Shown here: one piece after another, positions 1 through 11,415 of the stretch
Layout: each line of letters opens with the position of its first letter
How positions within the stretch are numbered: position 1 is the stretch's first letter
DNA from: Chrysomallon squamiferum
Lineage: Eukaryota > Mollusca > Gastropoda > Neomphalida > Peltospiridae
Assembly (NCBI GenBank): GCA_012295275.1
Contig: CM022666.1
Location: 1,607,723 to 1,671,722 of the forward strand
DNA: 64,000 nucleotides
Direction: 5' to 3'
Position numbers and translations under genes: made by a program
The notes under the pieces: generated by a model
The model's input: the letters and a program-made list of their open reading frames with translations, nothing else
Told to the model about the DNA's origin: nothing
The model's database searches: none

Positions 1-117
1 GTTACATATTTGTGTATATATTTTCTTATCCACGTCCACGTCCATAGTGAAGACGTCGTCGTTGTCTTGTGTGTAGTACTGACAAAGAGTCACTGCTGAT
101 GGAAACACAATAGACAT
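1..117 (-). pseudogene. Truncated copy of the 62-codon ORF, fused to another repeat module
   Basis: The copy starts at the family ATG (115-117, minus) and keeps about 28 codons to the DVD motif. It then runs directly into sequence belonging to the 60-codon ORF module (KKIYTQICN in this frame) and off the window edge. It carries Q13 and Y15, and Ile3 is ATT. The join removes the second half of the ORF and the 22-bp minisatellite. It is probably non-functional, although its promoter at 221-258 looks intact. Confidence 0.6.
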
Positions 118-220
118 TATTACAGTAGCAGCTGATATGTTCAAGTGGAAAGGTTTTCGTGAACAAGCAAAGTGTCGTGTAAGCAAAATGTTTGTTACAG
201 CAAGTGGAAGAGCTCTGAAA

Positions 221-258
221 GGAATGAAGTCTCTCAGTGTCTGTGGTCTGTATTTATA
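221..258 (-). promoter_or_regulatory. TATA plus initiator core promoter
   Basis: TATAAATA occupies 251-258 and TCATTCC 221-227 on the minus strand, with 33 bp from the first T of TATA to the initiator A. It drives the truncated ORF at 1-117. The promoter-distal block continues to about 350. Confidence 0.6.
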
Positions 259-404
259 GACATTTTGTCGATATCCAGACAACGTGACTGGAAAACGTGA
301 GTTTGACTCGTTTGAAAGACTGAACTAGAGAGCTGGCTGGGTCACGTTGTAAGAAAACAAAATAGAATTCTCCTCATTGAAGGCTTAATAAAACAAATAC
401 GGGT

Positions 405-720
405 ACATGGAATGCTGCTATTATTCTTGTTGTAATAATATTACTAATAATACTAGTACAGTTGTTACTACTGCAACTGTTGCTAATATTAAATGTTTAT
501 TCTATCGCCACTACATACATAGATACATGCATACAACCACATATACACACACATGTACACATTCATATGTGAACTGCATACATACATATATACATTTCAT
601 GCATTAAGACACATACGAACAATACATACAAACATACATACATACACATATATATACTTAACGTAAATAAACATGCACTTATATACAAAATAAATACACA
701 AACAATACAGATATACATAT
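405..720. other. Low-complexity ACT/AAT and CA/TA-rich stretch, no gene
   Basis: Degenerate trinucleotides occupy 415-490. They are followed by TACA/CACA-type sequence that grades into the (ACAT)n array. Short open frames here are composed only of these simple repeats. Confidence 0.7.
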
Positions 721-922
721 ACACAAACGTACGTACGTACATACATACATACATACATACATACATACATACATACATACATACATACATACAAGCATAC
801 ATACACACTACATACATACATACATACATGCATACATACATACATACATACATACATACATACATACATACATACATACATACATACATACATACATACA
901 TACATACATACATACATACATA
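720..922. repeat. (ACAT)n microsatellite
   Basis: About 200 bp of tetranucleotide repeat with a few interruptions near 790-835. It reads as Met-Tyr-Val-Cys in the minus frames, which is not a real protein. It is the inverse of the (ATGT)n tracts that follow the TGCTTATATC module elsewhere. Confidence 0.95.
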
Positions 923-1170
923 GTTACATATATACAACGTATCCATAGATACACGCACACGTAGATACCAATACACGAACGCACATATGTTTTATCTCCG
1001 ATGAATATTATGGTGACCAATGGTGATAATTTTTTAGCAGCTGCCATTTGCGAAAAAGATCCAAAAAAAAAAAAAAAATAAATAAAAAAAAATAAGCTCG
1101 ACAAAAAAAACCCCGGTAACTAAGAAAGTCATATTTTTTAAAAGAGGAAGATAGATATAAGCATACAAAC
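923..1170 (-). repeat. TGCTTATATC module, inverted copy
   Basis: The minus strand matches the modules at 18,302, 21,711, 24,727 and 29,290. It contains the markers GGCAGCTGCTAAAAAATTAT and ACCGGGGTT, a poly-T tract (poly-A here, 1061-1090), and a join to the tetranucleotide array. This is the only inverted copy in the window. It carries no convincing ORF. Confidence 0.75.
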
Positions 1171-2220
<1,050 letters not shown>

Positions 2221-2248
2221 AAAAGAAGCAAGTGGAAGAGCTTTACAA

Positions 2249-2286
2249 GGAATGAAGTCTCTCAGTGTCTGTGGTCTGTATTTATA
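2249..2286 (-). promoter_or_regulatory. Orphan TATA plus initiator core promoter
   Basis: TATAAATA (2279-2286) and TCATTCC (2249-2255) keep the 33-bp spacing. Sequence homologous to the leader ends near 2226 at a poly-A/GAA junction, and the 62-codon ORF is absent downstream. This is a promoter without its usual gene. Confidence 0.55.
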
Positions 2287-2402
2287 GACATTTTACTGAC
2301 ATCCGGACAGCGTGACGGGAAAACGTGAGTTTGACTCGTTTGAAAGACTGAACCAGAGAGCTGGTTGCGTCACGTTGGAAGAAAACAAGAAAAAAGATTT
2401 CG

Positions 2403-2439
2403 TCTTCCTCTCATTCTTATTCTTATAATTCTTCTTCTT

Positions 2440-2470
<31 letters not shown>

Positions 2471-2680
2471 TATTATTATTATTATTATTATTTACGCTAC
2501 CTGTACTGTTACTACTATTACTGCTGCTTCTGCTTCACCTTTTTCTACCTACTACTACTACTACTACTATTATAACTTCTATTACTACTACTGTTACATC
2601 ACATACTAGTGCTACTGCTACTGTTACTACTACTTGTACTACAACTACTATTTGTATTGTATATTATGAATACTGCAGTA
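2403..2680. repeat. (CTT)n, (ATT)n and (ACT)n trinucleotide tract upstream of the promoter
   Basis: Compound trinucleotide repeats occur in the order CTT, ATT, then degenerate ACT/GCT. A similar tract lies at 43,720-43,960. The poly-Leu frame across it is a repeat artefact. Confidence 0.9.
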
Positions 2681-2732
2681 TGTGAGTAATATAAAACAAC
2701 AAAAAACCCAACAAAGAAAAACCAACAAACCA

Positions 2733-2862
<130 letters not shown>

Positions 2863-2865
2863 CCT

Positions 2866-4600
2866 ATGCCATATGTTAATCTCAGCAGTATAAGAATTCA
2901 AAATAATAACATTTTAAATGTCGATGGCAAAACTGTTAAGATCTTTCTTAAACATTTGTATTAAATAATTTATTAAGTTTATGAAAATTACTAAAGTAAA
3001 GGTTTATAAAATCAGTCCTCTCAAATAATGTGATTATTAAAAATGTAATTGTAATGAATAATGTGTTAATTAGTCTCTTACGCACACAAAGAAAATGACG
3101 TTTCCTGAATTTCAACATAACACTCCTGTAGGTATTCTTCTACCTCAGGGAAGGTTTCGTGTATTTCTTACGAAGCTAACTGTTAACAATAACCCATCTG
3201 GCGGAAGCTGGTTTTCTCTTGTATCTTGTTAACAGAAAAATACGCATCACTTTTATTTAATAATTATTAATATTACAAAGAAGGCAAAAACAAAACACGT
3301 CAGAATCGTACATTAGTTTCTCGAATTTAACAGTTCAGAATAATAAAATTTAACGAGATATTTTCCAGTTTCGGTATCCGGAGGAATAAGCGGCATTTGA
3401 CGTTTGTGTTGACGTTTCTGTTGACGCTTGTGATGACGTTTCTGGATTTCGTACTACTGTGCCAGAGCTTTCCTCCAAATTGTCTATATTCAGAATCTAA
3501 AGAGACTTGCCTTGTTTTAGTCTTCGATACTGAAGTCTCATCCAAAGAAAGAATCCACTAAATTTGTAGATACTTTACGTACGTGCATTTAATATTTAAA
3601 ATAATAACCTTTAAGTTATTTTGGTATTTTTCAGATGTAGCCAGATGGTGACAGGACTTTGTAATACTGTGACATGTGCCTTCCCGAGTGTTTATCTGTG
3701 TGCAGAATATGCATTCCAAAATACACAGACGTGTGAAACATCCATATAAATAAATCTGAAAATGTATCTGAATAAGGGAATTACTTTAAGTTTCTGAAAC
3801 ACTCTTTTCTTGCACTGATGTGTCATACGTATTTCTTTTCTCTGTTGTTATCATTACATTTTTAATAATTTATGAGACCACATTGATTCTATTTTCACTT
3901 CAGCCATTCTGTCTAAACAAACCCACACTTTCCTACCGCAGGGAAGGTGTTCGTGTATTTCATACGACGCTAAGTGTTACACCATAACACATCTGAGCGA
4001 AGTTTGTTTTCTGTTTTGTATCAAGTTTATAGAAAAATACGCATCACTTTTATTTAATAATCATTAATATTAAAATATGTTTATGTGCTTTTACACGCTC
4101 CTTCACTGCGAAGTAGACACAAGTAAACTACGTCCTAAACATATATTAGTATCTGCAGTTTAACAGTTCAGAATAATAAAATGCTTGTGTTAAGTAATTT
4201 ATTAGGTACGTAAAAATTATTAAATTATAAATTGTAATTACTGTGCTCCAACATAATCGTATTTTTAGTCTATCAAACGACCAAATTCAAGTTTTCAGTT
4301 ACTCTTTGTCAGTACAACACACAAGATAGAAGGAGAGAATGATAAAATGAGAGCGAAAGGCAAACACAGTTTTCTAAAGTTCATAAATAATTCTAGTTAA
4401 ATCGTAAGCATATTAAAAATAAAGAAGAAGTATATGAGATTAAAATTAATTTATCAATATTAATTGTTCTAAACGAATACATTTACAACAGTATTTTATT
4501 TTTTTGTTCACGTTATTCAGTGTCAGTTTTGAACGTTTAGTTTCCATGTTAATATATATAAACACTTATGATTTCAGTGTTGTTTATTTTGGTCCATGAG
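2866..4600. repeat. Segmental duplicate of 48,899-50,640 (same orientation)
   Basis: Long collinear identity begins at ATGCCATATGTTAATCTCAG in both copies and extends into the next unit. The copy here lacks about 34 bp present at 49,309-49,345. It contains two diverged versions of a module of about 110 bp beginning CCTCAGGGAAGG or CGCAGGGAAGG (near 3150 and 3940), and a TGACG array. No ORF longer than about 70 codons is conserved between the two copies. Confidence 0.8.
3398..3445 (+). promoter_or_regulatory. Four tandem 12-bp TGACGTTT-type motifs
   Basis: The units are TGACGTTTGTGT, TGACGTTTCTGT, TGACGCTTGTGA and TGACGTTTCTGG, with exact 12-bp spacing. TGACG is the half site of CRE/ATF-type bZIP elements. 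Regulatory use is inference. Confidence 0.35.
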
Positions 4601-4639
4601 CAAGATGGAATGTGGTTACAAAACTGGTGAAGAGCTTCA

Positions 4640-4735
4640 ATGTGGAAACGTGACTCTGACTCGTTTGAAAGACTGAACCAGACACCTGTCTGGGTCACGT
4701 TGCAAGAAAACAACGAAAAAGATTTCGTCTTCCAC
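4640..4735 (-). other. Promoter-distal block joined directly to the tail, core promoter and ORF deleted
   Basis: The tail sequence ending CTTCAATGTGGA runs straight into AACGTGA of the promoter-distal block. In complete units the 62-codon ORF, minisatellite, leader and TATA lie between these two points. Both ends carry GGA at the join. The same deletion is seen near 50,693, 51,264 and 52,459. Confidence 0.6.
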
Positions 4736-4770
4736 TCCTTCTTCTTCTTCTTCTTCTTCTTCTTCTTCTT

Positions 4771-4800
<30 letters not shown>
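4736..4800. repeat. (TTC)n tract
   Basis: About 65 bp of uninterrupted CTT, continuing into ATT, GTT and TTG variants to about 4900. It lies immediately upstream of the promoter-distal block in sense orientation. Confidence 0.95.
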
Positions 4801-4801
<1 letters not shown>

Positions 4802-5112
4802 TTATTATTATTATTATTGTTCTTGTTCTTGTTCTTGTTGTTATTACGGCTACTACAACTACGACTACAGGTGTTGCTGTTGCTGCTGCTACTACTCCTA
4901 TTTGTAGTGTGTAATTTCATGATTGTAGTATGTGAATAATATCAAGAAAAAAAAAAAAAAAAAAAAAATTATAATATTTTTAAAAAGTCACGTTGGTCAA
5001 TGACACCGTGCTTTGTGTTTGTGTATCCCTGGAAATGAACTTTAGTCATTTTCCAACTGCAGAATTCAGACCAATAGCCGTATAATTAAATGTGTAATAA
5101 TTCACGTTTAAG

Positions 5113-5295
5113 ATGTCTGCTTTTAGACAACTTTACCTTTGTATTTTCATCTGCTTAATACAAATATTTCAAAAAGAAACTGAGATAAGAAAATATATAC
5201 ACAAATATGTAACATCGGAAAACTATTTGGATAGTACTAGTTGGAATATGAAACAGACTCAGCTTCCAAAACTCATATTAATTTCTAGAGTTTAA
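5113..5295 (+). other. 60-codon conserved ORF module (variant copy)
   Basis: The ORF opens ATG TCT GCT and has a hydrophobic stretch LYLCIFICLIQIF at residues 8-20, reminiscent of a signal peptide. A basic middle follows. This copy has A3, D40 and a diverged C-terminus (LPKLILISRV). There is no promoter or codon signature I can name, so it may only be an open frame inside the repeat. Confidence 0.25.
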
Positions 5296-5926
5296 GAGTT
5301 CAGAATCATAAAATTTGAAATGACAGTCGCATATAAAGATTTAAATATATATATATATTTGTAATAAATAATTTATTAAGTATATAAAAATTATTAAATA
5401 ATAAATTGTAATTACTTTGTTCCAACATAATCGTATTTTTAGTCTATCAAACGATCAAACTCAAGTTTTCAATTACTCTTTGTCAGTACAACACAAACGA
5501 TAGAAAGAGTGAATGATAAAATGAGAGAGAAAGACAAACACAATTTTCTTAATTTGATAAATAATTCTAGTTAAATCATAACCATATATAAAACAAACAA
5601 GGATGTGAGATTAATATTAATTTATTAATACTAATTGTTTTAAAAGAATACATTTACAACAGTATTTCTTTTCTTCAATTTTTTCAATGTCAGATTACAA
5701 CGTTCCGAGACCGTGTTAATATACAAATGGTTTTGTTTTCAGTGTTGTTTATTTTGGTCCAGTAGGAAGACGGAATTCGGGTACCAAATCGGTGAAGAGC
5801 TTCAATGTGGATTATACTTAGTCCCATATCTGAACTGTCCGAATGCAGTTGATGTTTGAATCGTGGCCTCCTGAATTTTGTCTGATGTAGTAGAACTACA
5901 TTTACATGACAGCATGCAATTTCTAT
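5296..5926. other. AT-rich unit tail, no gene
   Basis: This is the 3' tail of the unit. It includes AATAAA-type hexamers in the AT-rich block near 5620 and the conserved passage around 5740-5830. It separates the 60-codon ORF from the convergent 62-codon ORF. Confidence 0.6.
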
Positions 5927-6038
5927 GTTCTGTGGTTGAACAGATAATGTTCTGTAGTTGAACAGATAATGTTCTGTAGTTGAACAGATAATGTTCTGTA
6001 GTTGAACAGATAATGTTCTGTAGTTGAACAGATAATGT
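5927..6038 (-). repeat. 22-bp minisatellite, about 5 units
   Basis: The sense-strand core is GAACATTATCTGTTC, repeated every 22 bp with little variation. It begins within 50 bp of the ORF stop. Confidence 0.9.
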
Positions 6039-6084
6039 TGTTCATCATCTCTTTTGATCAGAGAGCCTGCTGAGAAGAAGAATT

Positions 6085-6273
6085 TCATTTTCTGTGTGAG
6101 TCTTCCTCCTGAATCCGAGATACTGGGAATATTTCCCTGTCAGCGACAGAGTGTTCCAAAAGATACAATCCTCTGCCGCTTTGAGGCATGTCCACGTCCA
6201 TAGTGAAGACGTCGTCATTGTCTTGTGTGTTGTACAGACAAAGAGTCACTGCTGATGGAAACACGATAGACAT
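6085..6273 (-). CDS. 62-codon conserved ORF, function unknown
   Basis: This is the first ATG downstream of the TATA/initiator at 6377-6414, with A at -3. The predicted peptide is about 7 kDa and acidic, with one Cys (C12), no signal peptide and no membrane segment. It differs from the copy at 34,371 by R53 and H60, with synonymous changes at Asn19 (AAT) and Ser52 (TCT). The frame is closed by a TAA just upstream of the TATA box, so a longer product from this frame is excluded here. The stop overlaps the ATG of a second frame that enters the minisatellite. Coding status is unproven. Confidence 0.45.
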   Translation of the reverse strand: MSIVFPSAVTLCLYNTQDNDDVFTMDVDMPQSGRGLYLLEHSVADREIFPVSRIQEEDSHRK

Positions 6274-6376
6274 TATTACAGTATGAGCTGATATCTTCAA
6301 GTGCAAAGATTTTCGTGAACAAGCAAAGTGTTGTGAAAGCAAAATGTTTGTTACAGCAAGTGGAAGAGCTCTGCAA

Positions 6377-6414
6377 GGAATGAAGTCTCTCAGTGTCTGT
6401 GGTCTGTATTTATA
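6377..6414 (-). promoter_or_regulatory. TATA plus initiator core promoter
   Basis: TATAAATA lies at 6407-6414 and TCATTCC at 6377-6383. Upstream it reads GTGTCAGTAAAATGTC rather than the TTCGTGAA form found in other units, so the immediate upstream sequence is variable while the core is fixed. Confidence 0.65.
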
Positions 6415-6539
6415 GACATTTTACTGACACCTGGTCATCGTGATGGGAAAACGTGAGTTAGATTCGTTTGAAAGACTGAACCAGACACCTGTCTGGGTCA
6501 CGTTGCAAGAAAACAACGAAAAAGATTTCGTCTTCCCCT

Positions 6540-6597
6540 TCTTCTTGTCTAGCTCTACTTCTTCTTCTTCTTCTTCTTTTTTTTTTTTCTTCTTCTT

Positions 6598-6630
<33 letters not shown>

Positions 6631-6779
6631 GCTGTTGTTGTTGTTATTATTATTATTACTGCTACTACTACTATTATGACTGCTGGTGTTGCTGTTGCTG
6701 CTGCTACTAGTATTTGTAGTCTGTAATATCAATACTGTAGTATGTGAGTAATATCAAAAAACCAAAACATTTAAAAAAA

Positions 6780-6829
<50 letters not shown>

Positions 6830-6830
6830 T
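6540..6830. repeat. Compound CTT, TTG, TAT and AAT trinucleotide tracts
   Basis: The CTT tract runs 6540-6595, TTG 6598-6650, degenerate ACT/GCT to about 6715, and (AAT)n 6780-6825. The overlapping poly-Leu, poly-Asn and poly-Ser frames are repeat translations. Confidence 0.9.
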
Positions 6831-6929
6831 AATATTTTTAAAAAGTCACGTTGGTCAATGACACCGTGCTTTGTGTTTATGTATCCCTGGTCTGTATTTA
6901 TAGATATTTTACTGACACCTGGACAGCGT

Positions 6930-7074
6930 GATGGGAAAACGTGAGATTGATTCACAGAGACAGAAAGCTAGCCGCGCCACGTTGCAAGAAAACAAATAAA
7001 AGTTCCTCTTCTTGTTTTCTTCTTCTTCTTCTTCTTAATATTATTCTTATTATTCTTATTGATATTACTACTGT

Positions 7075-7129
<55 letters not shown>

Positions 7130-7864
7130 GTTGCAGCTGATACTGCTTTTTCTACTTAATAGTAGAACTTCTATTATAACATTATTAGTACTGTTACTTC
7201 AGTTACTGGTGCTACTGCTACTATCACTACTGTTCCTACTACTACTACTACTACTGCTTAATTAATTAATTACCAAGTCACATTGATCACAACGTGTTTG
7301 TGTTTATATATGTCAAGAGATCAATTGGAGTCATTTTCCAACTGCGATATCCGGAGGAATAAGGGCAGTTGACGTCCGTGATTACGTTTGTGATGTCGTT
7401 TCTGGAATTCGGACTACTGTGCCAGTGCGTTCATCCAAATTGATTGTATTCAAAACCTAAAGAGATTTACGTTTTAGTCTTCGATACTGAAGTCTCATCC
7501 AAAGAAAGAATCCACTAAATTTGTAGATACTTTACGTACGTGCATTTAATATTTAAAATAATAACCTTTAAGTTATTTTGGTATTTTTCAGATGTAGCCA
7601 GATGGTGACAGGACTTTGTAATACTGTGACATGTGCCTTCCCGAGTGTTTATCTATGTGCAGAATATGCATTCCAAAATACACAGACGTGTGAAACATCC
7701 ATATTAATAAATCTGAAAATGTATCTGAATAAGGGAATTACTTTAAGTTTCTGAAACACTCTTTTCTTGCATTGAACTGTGTTACATTTGCTGTTATATT
7801 TATATTTTTAATAATTTATAAGACCACATTGATCCCATCTTCTTTTCAGCTATTCCCTCGAAAT

Positions 7865-7898
<34 letters not shown>

Positions 7899-8545
7899 CA
7901 TAAAAACACACAAACACACACAATATCGCTATACATATAGTAGATATATATATGGTGAGGTAAATTACCTCGTAAATATTAATGTAGACACACACACACA
8001 AACACATATAAATATTTATGAGTTAATATACACTACCATAAAAATATATATTTTTGATACGAAATACCAGAGTTCCTTTACACCATTGTGCAGATACATA
8101 TTTTGTTTATTTTCAAATTTATTTATTTATTTATTTTATTCTGAACAACGCTACAAAACTGTGTTATTGTGAAATGTGTCGTCATCGTTGTATTGAAAAC
8201 TGTTGTCGTCATCATTCTGATGAAAACCTTTCTTTGTCCGCCTTCCAGTTTACGAATGCAGATAATGTATTTATGTTTGTGCTTTTCTTACCTCAGGGTA
8301 TGTTACACACCAAACATAACTCAATGCTAACTGTCAAGAATAACCCATTTGGTGGAAGCTTGTTTTCTCTCTCGTATCAAATTTTTATAAGAAAACGTTC
8401 GAGTTTTACTTTATAATCATTAACGTTAAAATCATTGAAGGCTTTTGTACGCACACTAATAAAGAAGAAGACACACAAAATTATAATAATTTCCTAGACC
8501 ATGTGTTAGTTTCAGCAGTATAAGAAACAACATAATGAAATTTTA
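6930..8545. repeat. Segmental duplicate of 16,715-18,301; diverged third copy at 54,230-55,830
   Basis: It is near-identical over about 1.6 kb to 16.7-18.3 kb in the same orientation. Contents in order: a trinucleotide tract at 7010-7260; TGACG-type motifs near 7370-7410; a (CA)n tract at 7867-7897; a degenerate repeat of about 27 bp (8170-8225) that looks Cys/His-rich when translated; and a CCTCAGGG module at 8290-8420. The frame at 8054-8416 has no ATG at its apparent start, only TTG, so I do not call it a gene. Confidence 0.8.
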
Positions 8546-8608
8546 AATGTCGATAACATAATATTATCGATTTCTTGAAATAGTAGTGTTCAATAATTTA
8601 TTAAGTTT

Positions 8609-8815
8609 ATGAAAATTACTAAAGTGAAGGTTTATACAGTCAGTCATCTTAAATCAGTTTTGATGAGATTCAGTGCAATGTCTTGTCATCTTAGTGAAAT
8701 GGAGGATTTGTGGCTGGGAAAAGAAATATGTGTAGAAATAGGAGATCGAAGGTATTTGACTAATTTTTCTGTCTTAGTCAAAAAATTTAAATTGTATTGT
8801 GTATTTTCTAGCTAA
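8609..8815 (+). other. 68-codon ORF with diverged relatives, function unknown
   Basis: The ORF runs from ATG (MKITKVKVY) through MRFSAMSCHLSEMEDLWL to a TAA. It is protein-like in composition rather than repetitive. Related copies at about 55,908 (plus) and 41,760 (minus) share the first 35 or so codons but then reach an early stop after a small frame change. Near 2980, 47,430 and 49,017 the same opening is followed directly by TAA because a segment of about 150 bp is absent. It could be a decayed exon. Confidence 0.25.
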
Positions 8816-9776
8816 ATCAAGGACAATGGTGTTGTTGACATGTGATTATTAAAATTGTAATTGTAAAGAATAATGTGTTAATTAGTGTATTACGGACAAA
8901 GAAAATGAAGCTTCCTGAATTTCAACATAATACTTATATGAAGGTATTTTCTGATCTTAGGGAAGGTTGTTGTCTATTTTATACGACGCTAACTGTTAAC
9001 AATAAGCCACCTGAAGAAAGTTTTTGTTTTATCTCTTCCAGGTTTACATAAAAATATGAATCCCTTTTATTTAACAATCATTAATATTTCTAAAAAAATT
9101 TGTTTTTACACGCTCGTTCATTGCGAAGTACAAACAAGTAAACTACGTCCTAAACCTATATTAGTATCGGGAATTTAACAGTTCAGAATAATACAATTTT
9201 AAATGTCAGTCGCATATAAAGATTTTTCAAACATATTTGTATTAAGTAATTTATTAAGTATATTAAAATCATTAAATTATAAATTGTAATTACTATGTTC
9301 CAACATAATCGTATTTTTAGTCTATCAAACGATCAAACTCAAGTTTTCAGTTACTCTTTGTCAGTAAAACACACAAGATAGAAAGAGAGAATGATAACAT
9401 GAGAGGGAAAGGCAAACACAATATTCTTAAGTTGATAAATAATTTTAGTTAAAGCATAATCATATATAAAAACAAACAAGTATATGAGATTAAAATTAAT
9501 TTATTAATAGTAAGTGTTTTAAAAGAATACATTTACAACAGTATTTCTTTTCTTCACGTTTTTCAATGTGAGTTTTCAACGTTCCGTGTCCGTGTTAATA
9601 TACAAATGGTTTTGGTCTCAGTATTGTTTCTTTCGGTCTACATGGTTCGAAATTGGTGGAGATCTTCAATGTGGAGTTCACTCAGTCCCATGTCTGAAGT
9701 GTCCGAAATCAGTTCATGTACATTACGTTTTGTTCCATGTAGTAGAATCAAATTTACGAGATCATGCAATATCTAT
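8816..9776. other. Spacer with a diverged CTTAGGGAAGG module and unit tail, no gene
   Basis: The module at 8950-9060 corresponds to 56,230-56,350. The unit tail follows, with AT-rich sequence and the passage TACAAATGGTTTTGGTCTCA (9601-9620). The 73-codon frame 9568-9789 recurs at 16,008-16,211 but has no independent support. Confidence 0.5.
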
Positions 9777-9868
9777 GTTCTGTAGATGAACAGATAATGT
9801 TCTGTAGTTGAACGCATAATATTCTGTAGTTGAACCGAGAATGTTCTGTATTTGAACGGATAATGTTG
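9777..9868 (-). repeat. 22-bp minisatellite, about 4 units
   Basis: The units here are more diverged than most. GAACCGAGA and GAACGCATA variants replace the usual GAACAGATA in this orientation. Confidence 0.85.
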
Positions 9869-9912
9869 TTCATCATCTCTTTTGATCAGAGAGCCTGCTG
9901 AGAAGAAGAATT

Positions 9913-10101
9913 TCATTTTCTGTGTGAGTCTTCCTCCTGAATCCCCGATACTGGGAATATTTCCCTGTCAGCGACAGAGTGTTCCAAAAGATACAATCCT
10001 CTGCCGCTTTGAGGCATGTCCACGTCCATAGTGAAGACGACGTCGTTGTCTTGTGTGTTGTACAGACAAAGAGTCACTGCTGATGGAAGCACGATAGACA
10101 T
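9913..10101 (-). CDS. 62-codon conserved ORF, function unknown
   Basis: The ATG at 10,099-10,101 follows the core promoter at 10,205-10,242. Relative to the 34,371 copy the changes are L5, V21 and H60, all amino-acid changing. The upstream frame remains open through the promoter for about 85 more codons but offers no ATG. The leader begins after the TATA, so the short product is preferred. A truncated trinucleotide tract lies upstream, followed by a SINE at 10,560. Confidence 0.45.
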   Translation of the reverse strand: MSIVLPSAVTLCLYNTQDNDVVFTMDVDMPQSGRGLYLLEHSVADREIFPVSGIQEEDSHRK

Positions 10102-10204
10102 TATTAAAGTATCAGCTGATATATTCAAGTGCAAAGATTTTCGTGAACAAGCAAAGTGTCGTGAAAGCAAAATGTTTGATACAGCAAGTGGAAGAGCTCT
10201 GCAA

Positions 10205-10242
10205 GGAATGAAGTATCTGAGTGTCTGTGGTCTGTATTTATA
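10205..10242 (-). promoter_or_regulatory. TATA plus initiator core promoter
   Basis: TATAAATA lies at 10,235-10,242 and TCATTCC at 10,205-10,211. Two substitutions lie between them, yet both elements and the 33-bp spacing are unchanged. Confidence 0.65.
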
Positions 10243-10559
10243 GTCATTACACGAACATGTGGACAGCGTGACTGGAAAACGTGAGCTAGATTCGTTTGAA
10301 AGACTGAACCAGAGAGCTAGGCTGGGTCTTCTTACTATTAGTAGTACTATTACGATCATTGCTAATATTATTACTGCTACTAATATTTATATTGTGTTCT
10401 TATTATTATACCATTTCTACACCCTTATAGAGAAAAAGAAAGAGAGAGAAATAAATAAAGAAAGAAAGAAAGAGATACTTTTTTCGTTTGAAAACACAAT
10501 ATGTATTTTTGTCTCTATGTATTTTATGTGTACATATGTATTTGTATGGATTAGAATTT

Positions 10560-10712
10560 GAATGTATTAGACTCTGGACGTATTCGGGAACGAACAGGCG
10601 TAGAAGGACAAATACAACCTCAGAGATCCGTCTGTGACAAGACACGAACGTGTGGCACCGACTCGCCCTGACTCCGAAGACGGATGACGTTACCGTTCGG
10701 CCATCAAGACAG
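10560..10712 (-). mobile_element. tRNA-derived SINE (leucine/serine-like head)
   Basis: On the minus strand the element begins GATGGCCGAACGG, a good A-box match to TRGCNNARNNG. CTTCGGAGTCAGGGCGAGTC then resembles a long-variable-arm tRNA followed by a degraded B box. A tRNA-unrelated body continues to about 10,560. The region is GC-richer than its surroundings and occurs once in the window. A (GTAT)n tract abuts the head. Exact ends and target duplications are not resolved. Confidence 0.55.
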
Positions 10713-10721
10713 CTTTAATAT

Positions 10722-10850
10722 GTATGTATGTATCTATGTGTGTATGTATGTATGTATGTATGTATGTATGTATGTATGTATGTATGTATGTATGCATTTT
10801 GCATGTATGTATCTATTTATGTATGTATGTATGTATGTATGTATTTTTGT
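10722..10850. repeat. (ATGT)n microsatellite
   Basis: Tetranucleotide tract with interruptions near 10,795-10,820. A second tract at 12,361-12,482 precedes the second copy of the tandem pair. Confidence 0.95.
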
Positions 10851-10885
10851 CTACAACAAGTATATAGTATCAAGTTTCAAAGTTA

Positions 10886-11224
10886 CTATGAGTAAACGTA
10901 ATTTCAGACTAATTGAAATCCAGCCTGAAATATCTGTCTGTGAAACTGAGGCTGCAGACAGGAACGGAAAACATCGTCTGCTCAGAGCGCTCAACCTGCG
11001 TCACAGACCACGCAGCTGACACCAGGTGCCCAGCACACGTTGTCACACGATGCCACATCATAGGTTCGCCACTGCTTCACGGAAAACGTGAGGACGAAAT
11101 CGTTTTGGTGATACTGATGTAAGCTAAATTTCAAACAGCTGTCACATGCTTTGCAGACGTGAACACGCAACGGATGAAGGTAATAATAACTGTAACCGAA
11201 AAGGATACTGGAATAGTTTATAAA

Positions 11225-11283
<59 letters not shown>

Positions 11284-11377
11284 TTTTTTCTTTCTTTCTG
11301 ATTTTCATTTTAAACCCGTATTTACTTCATGTAAAAATAAAGTTTTTAGTTCAACATATATGACGTCATTATTATTA

Positions 11378-11415
<38 letters not shown>

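Noticed and set aside
563-976. Long Met-Tyr-Val-Cys frames here and at 18.5, 21.9 and 29.5 kb
   Set aside because: They are translations of (ACAT)n or (GTAT)n microsatellites.
8054-8416. 120-codon Cys/His-rich ORF as a zinc-binding protein
   Set aside because: The start is TTG, not ATG, and the Cys/His cluster is produced by a degenerate repeat of about 27 bp with TGTCGTCATC units. The related copies at 42 and 47 kb do not keep the frame.
10913-11122. 69-codon plus-strand ORF in the first tandem unit
   Set aside because: The frame is not preserved in the second unit, and GC content alone explains its length.
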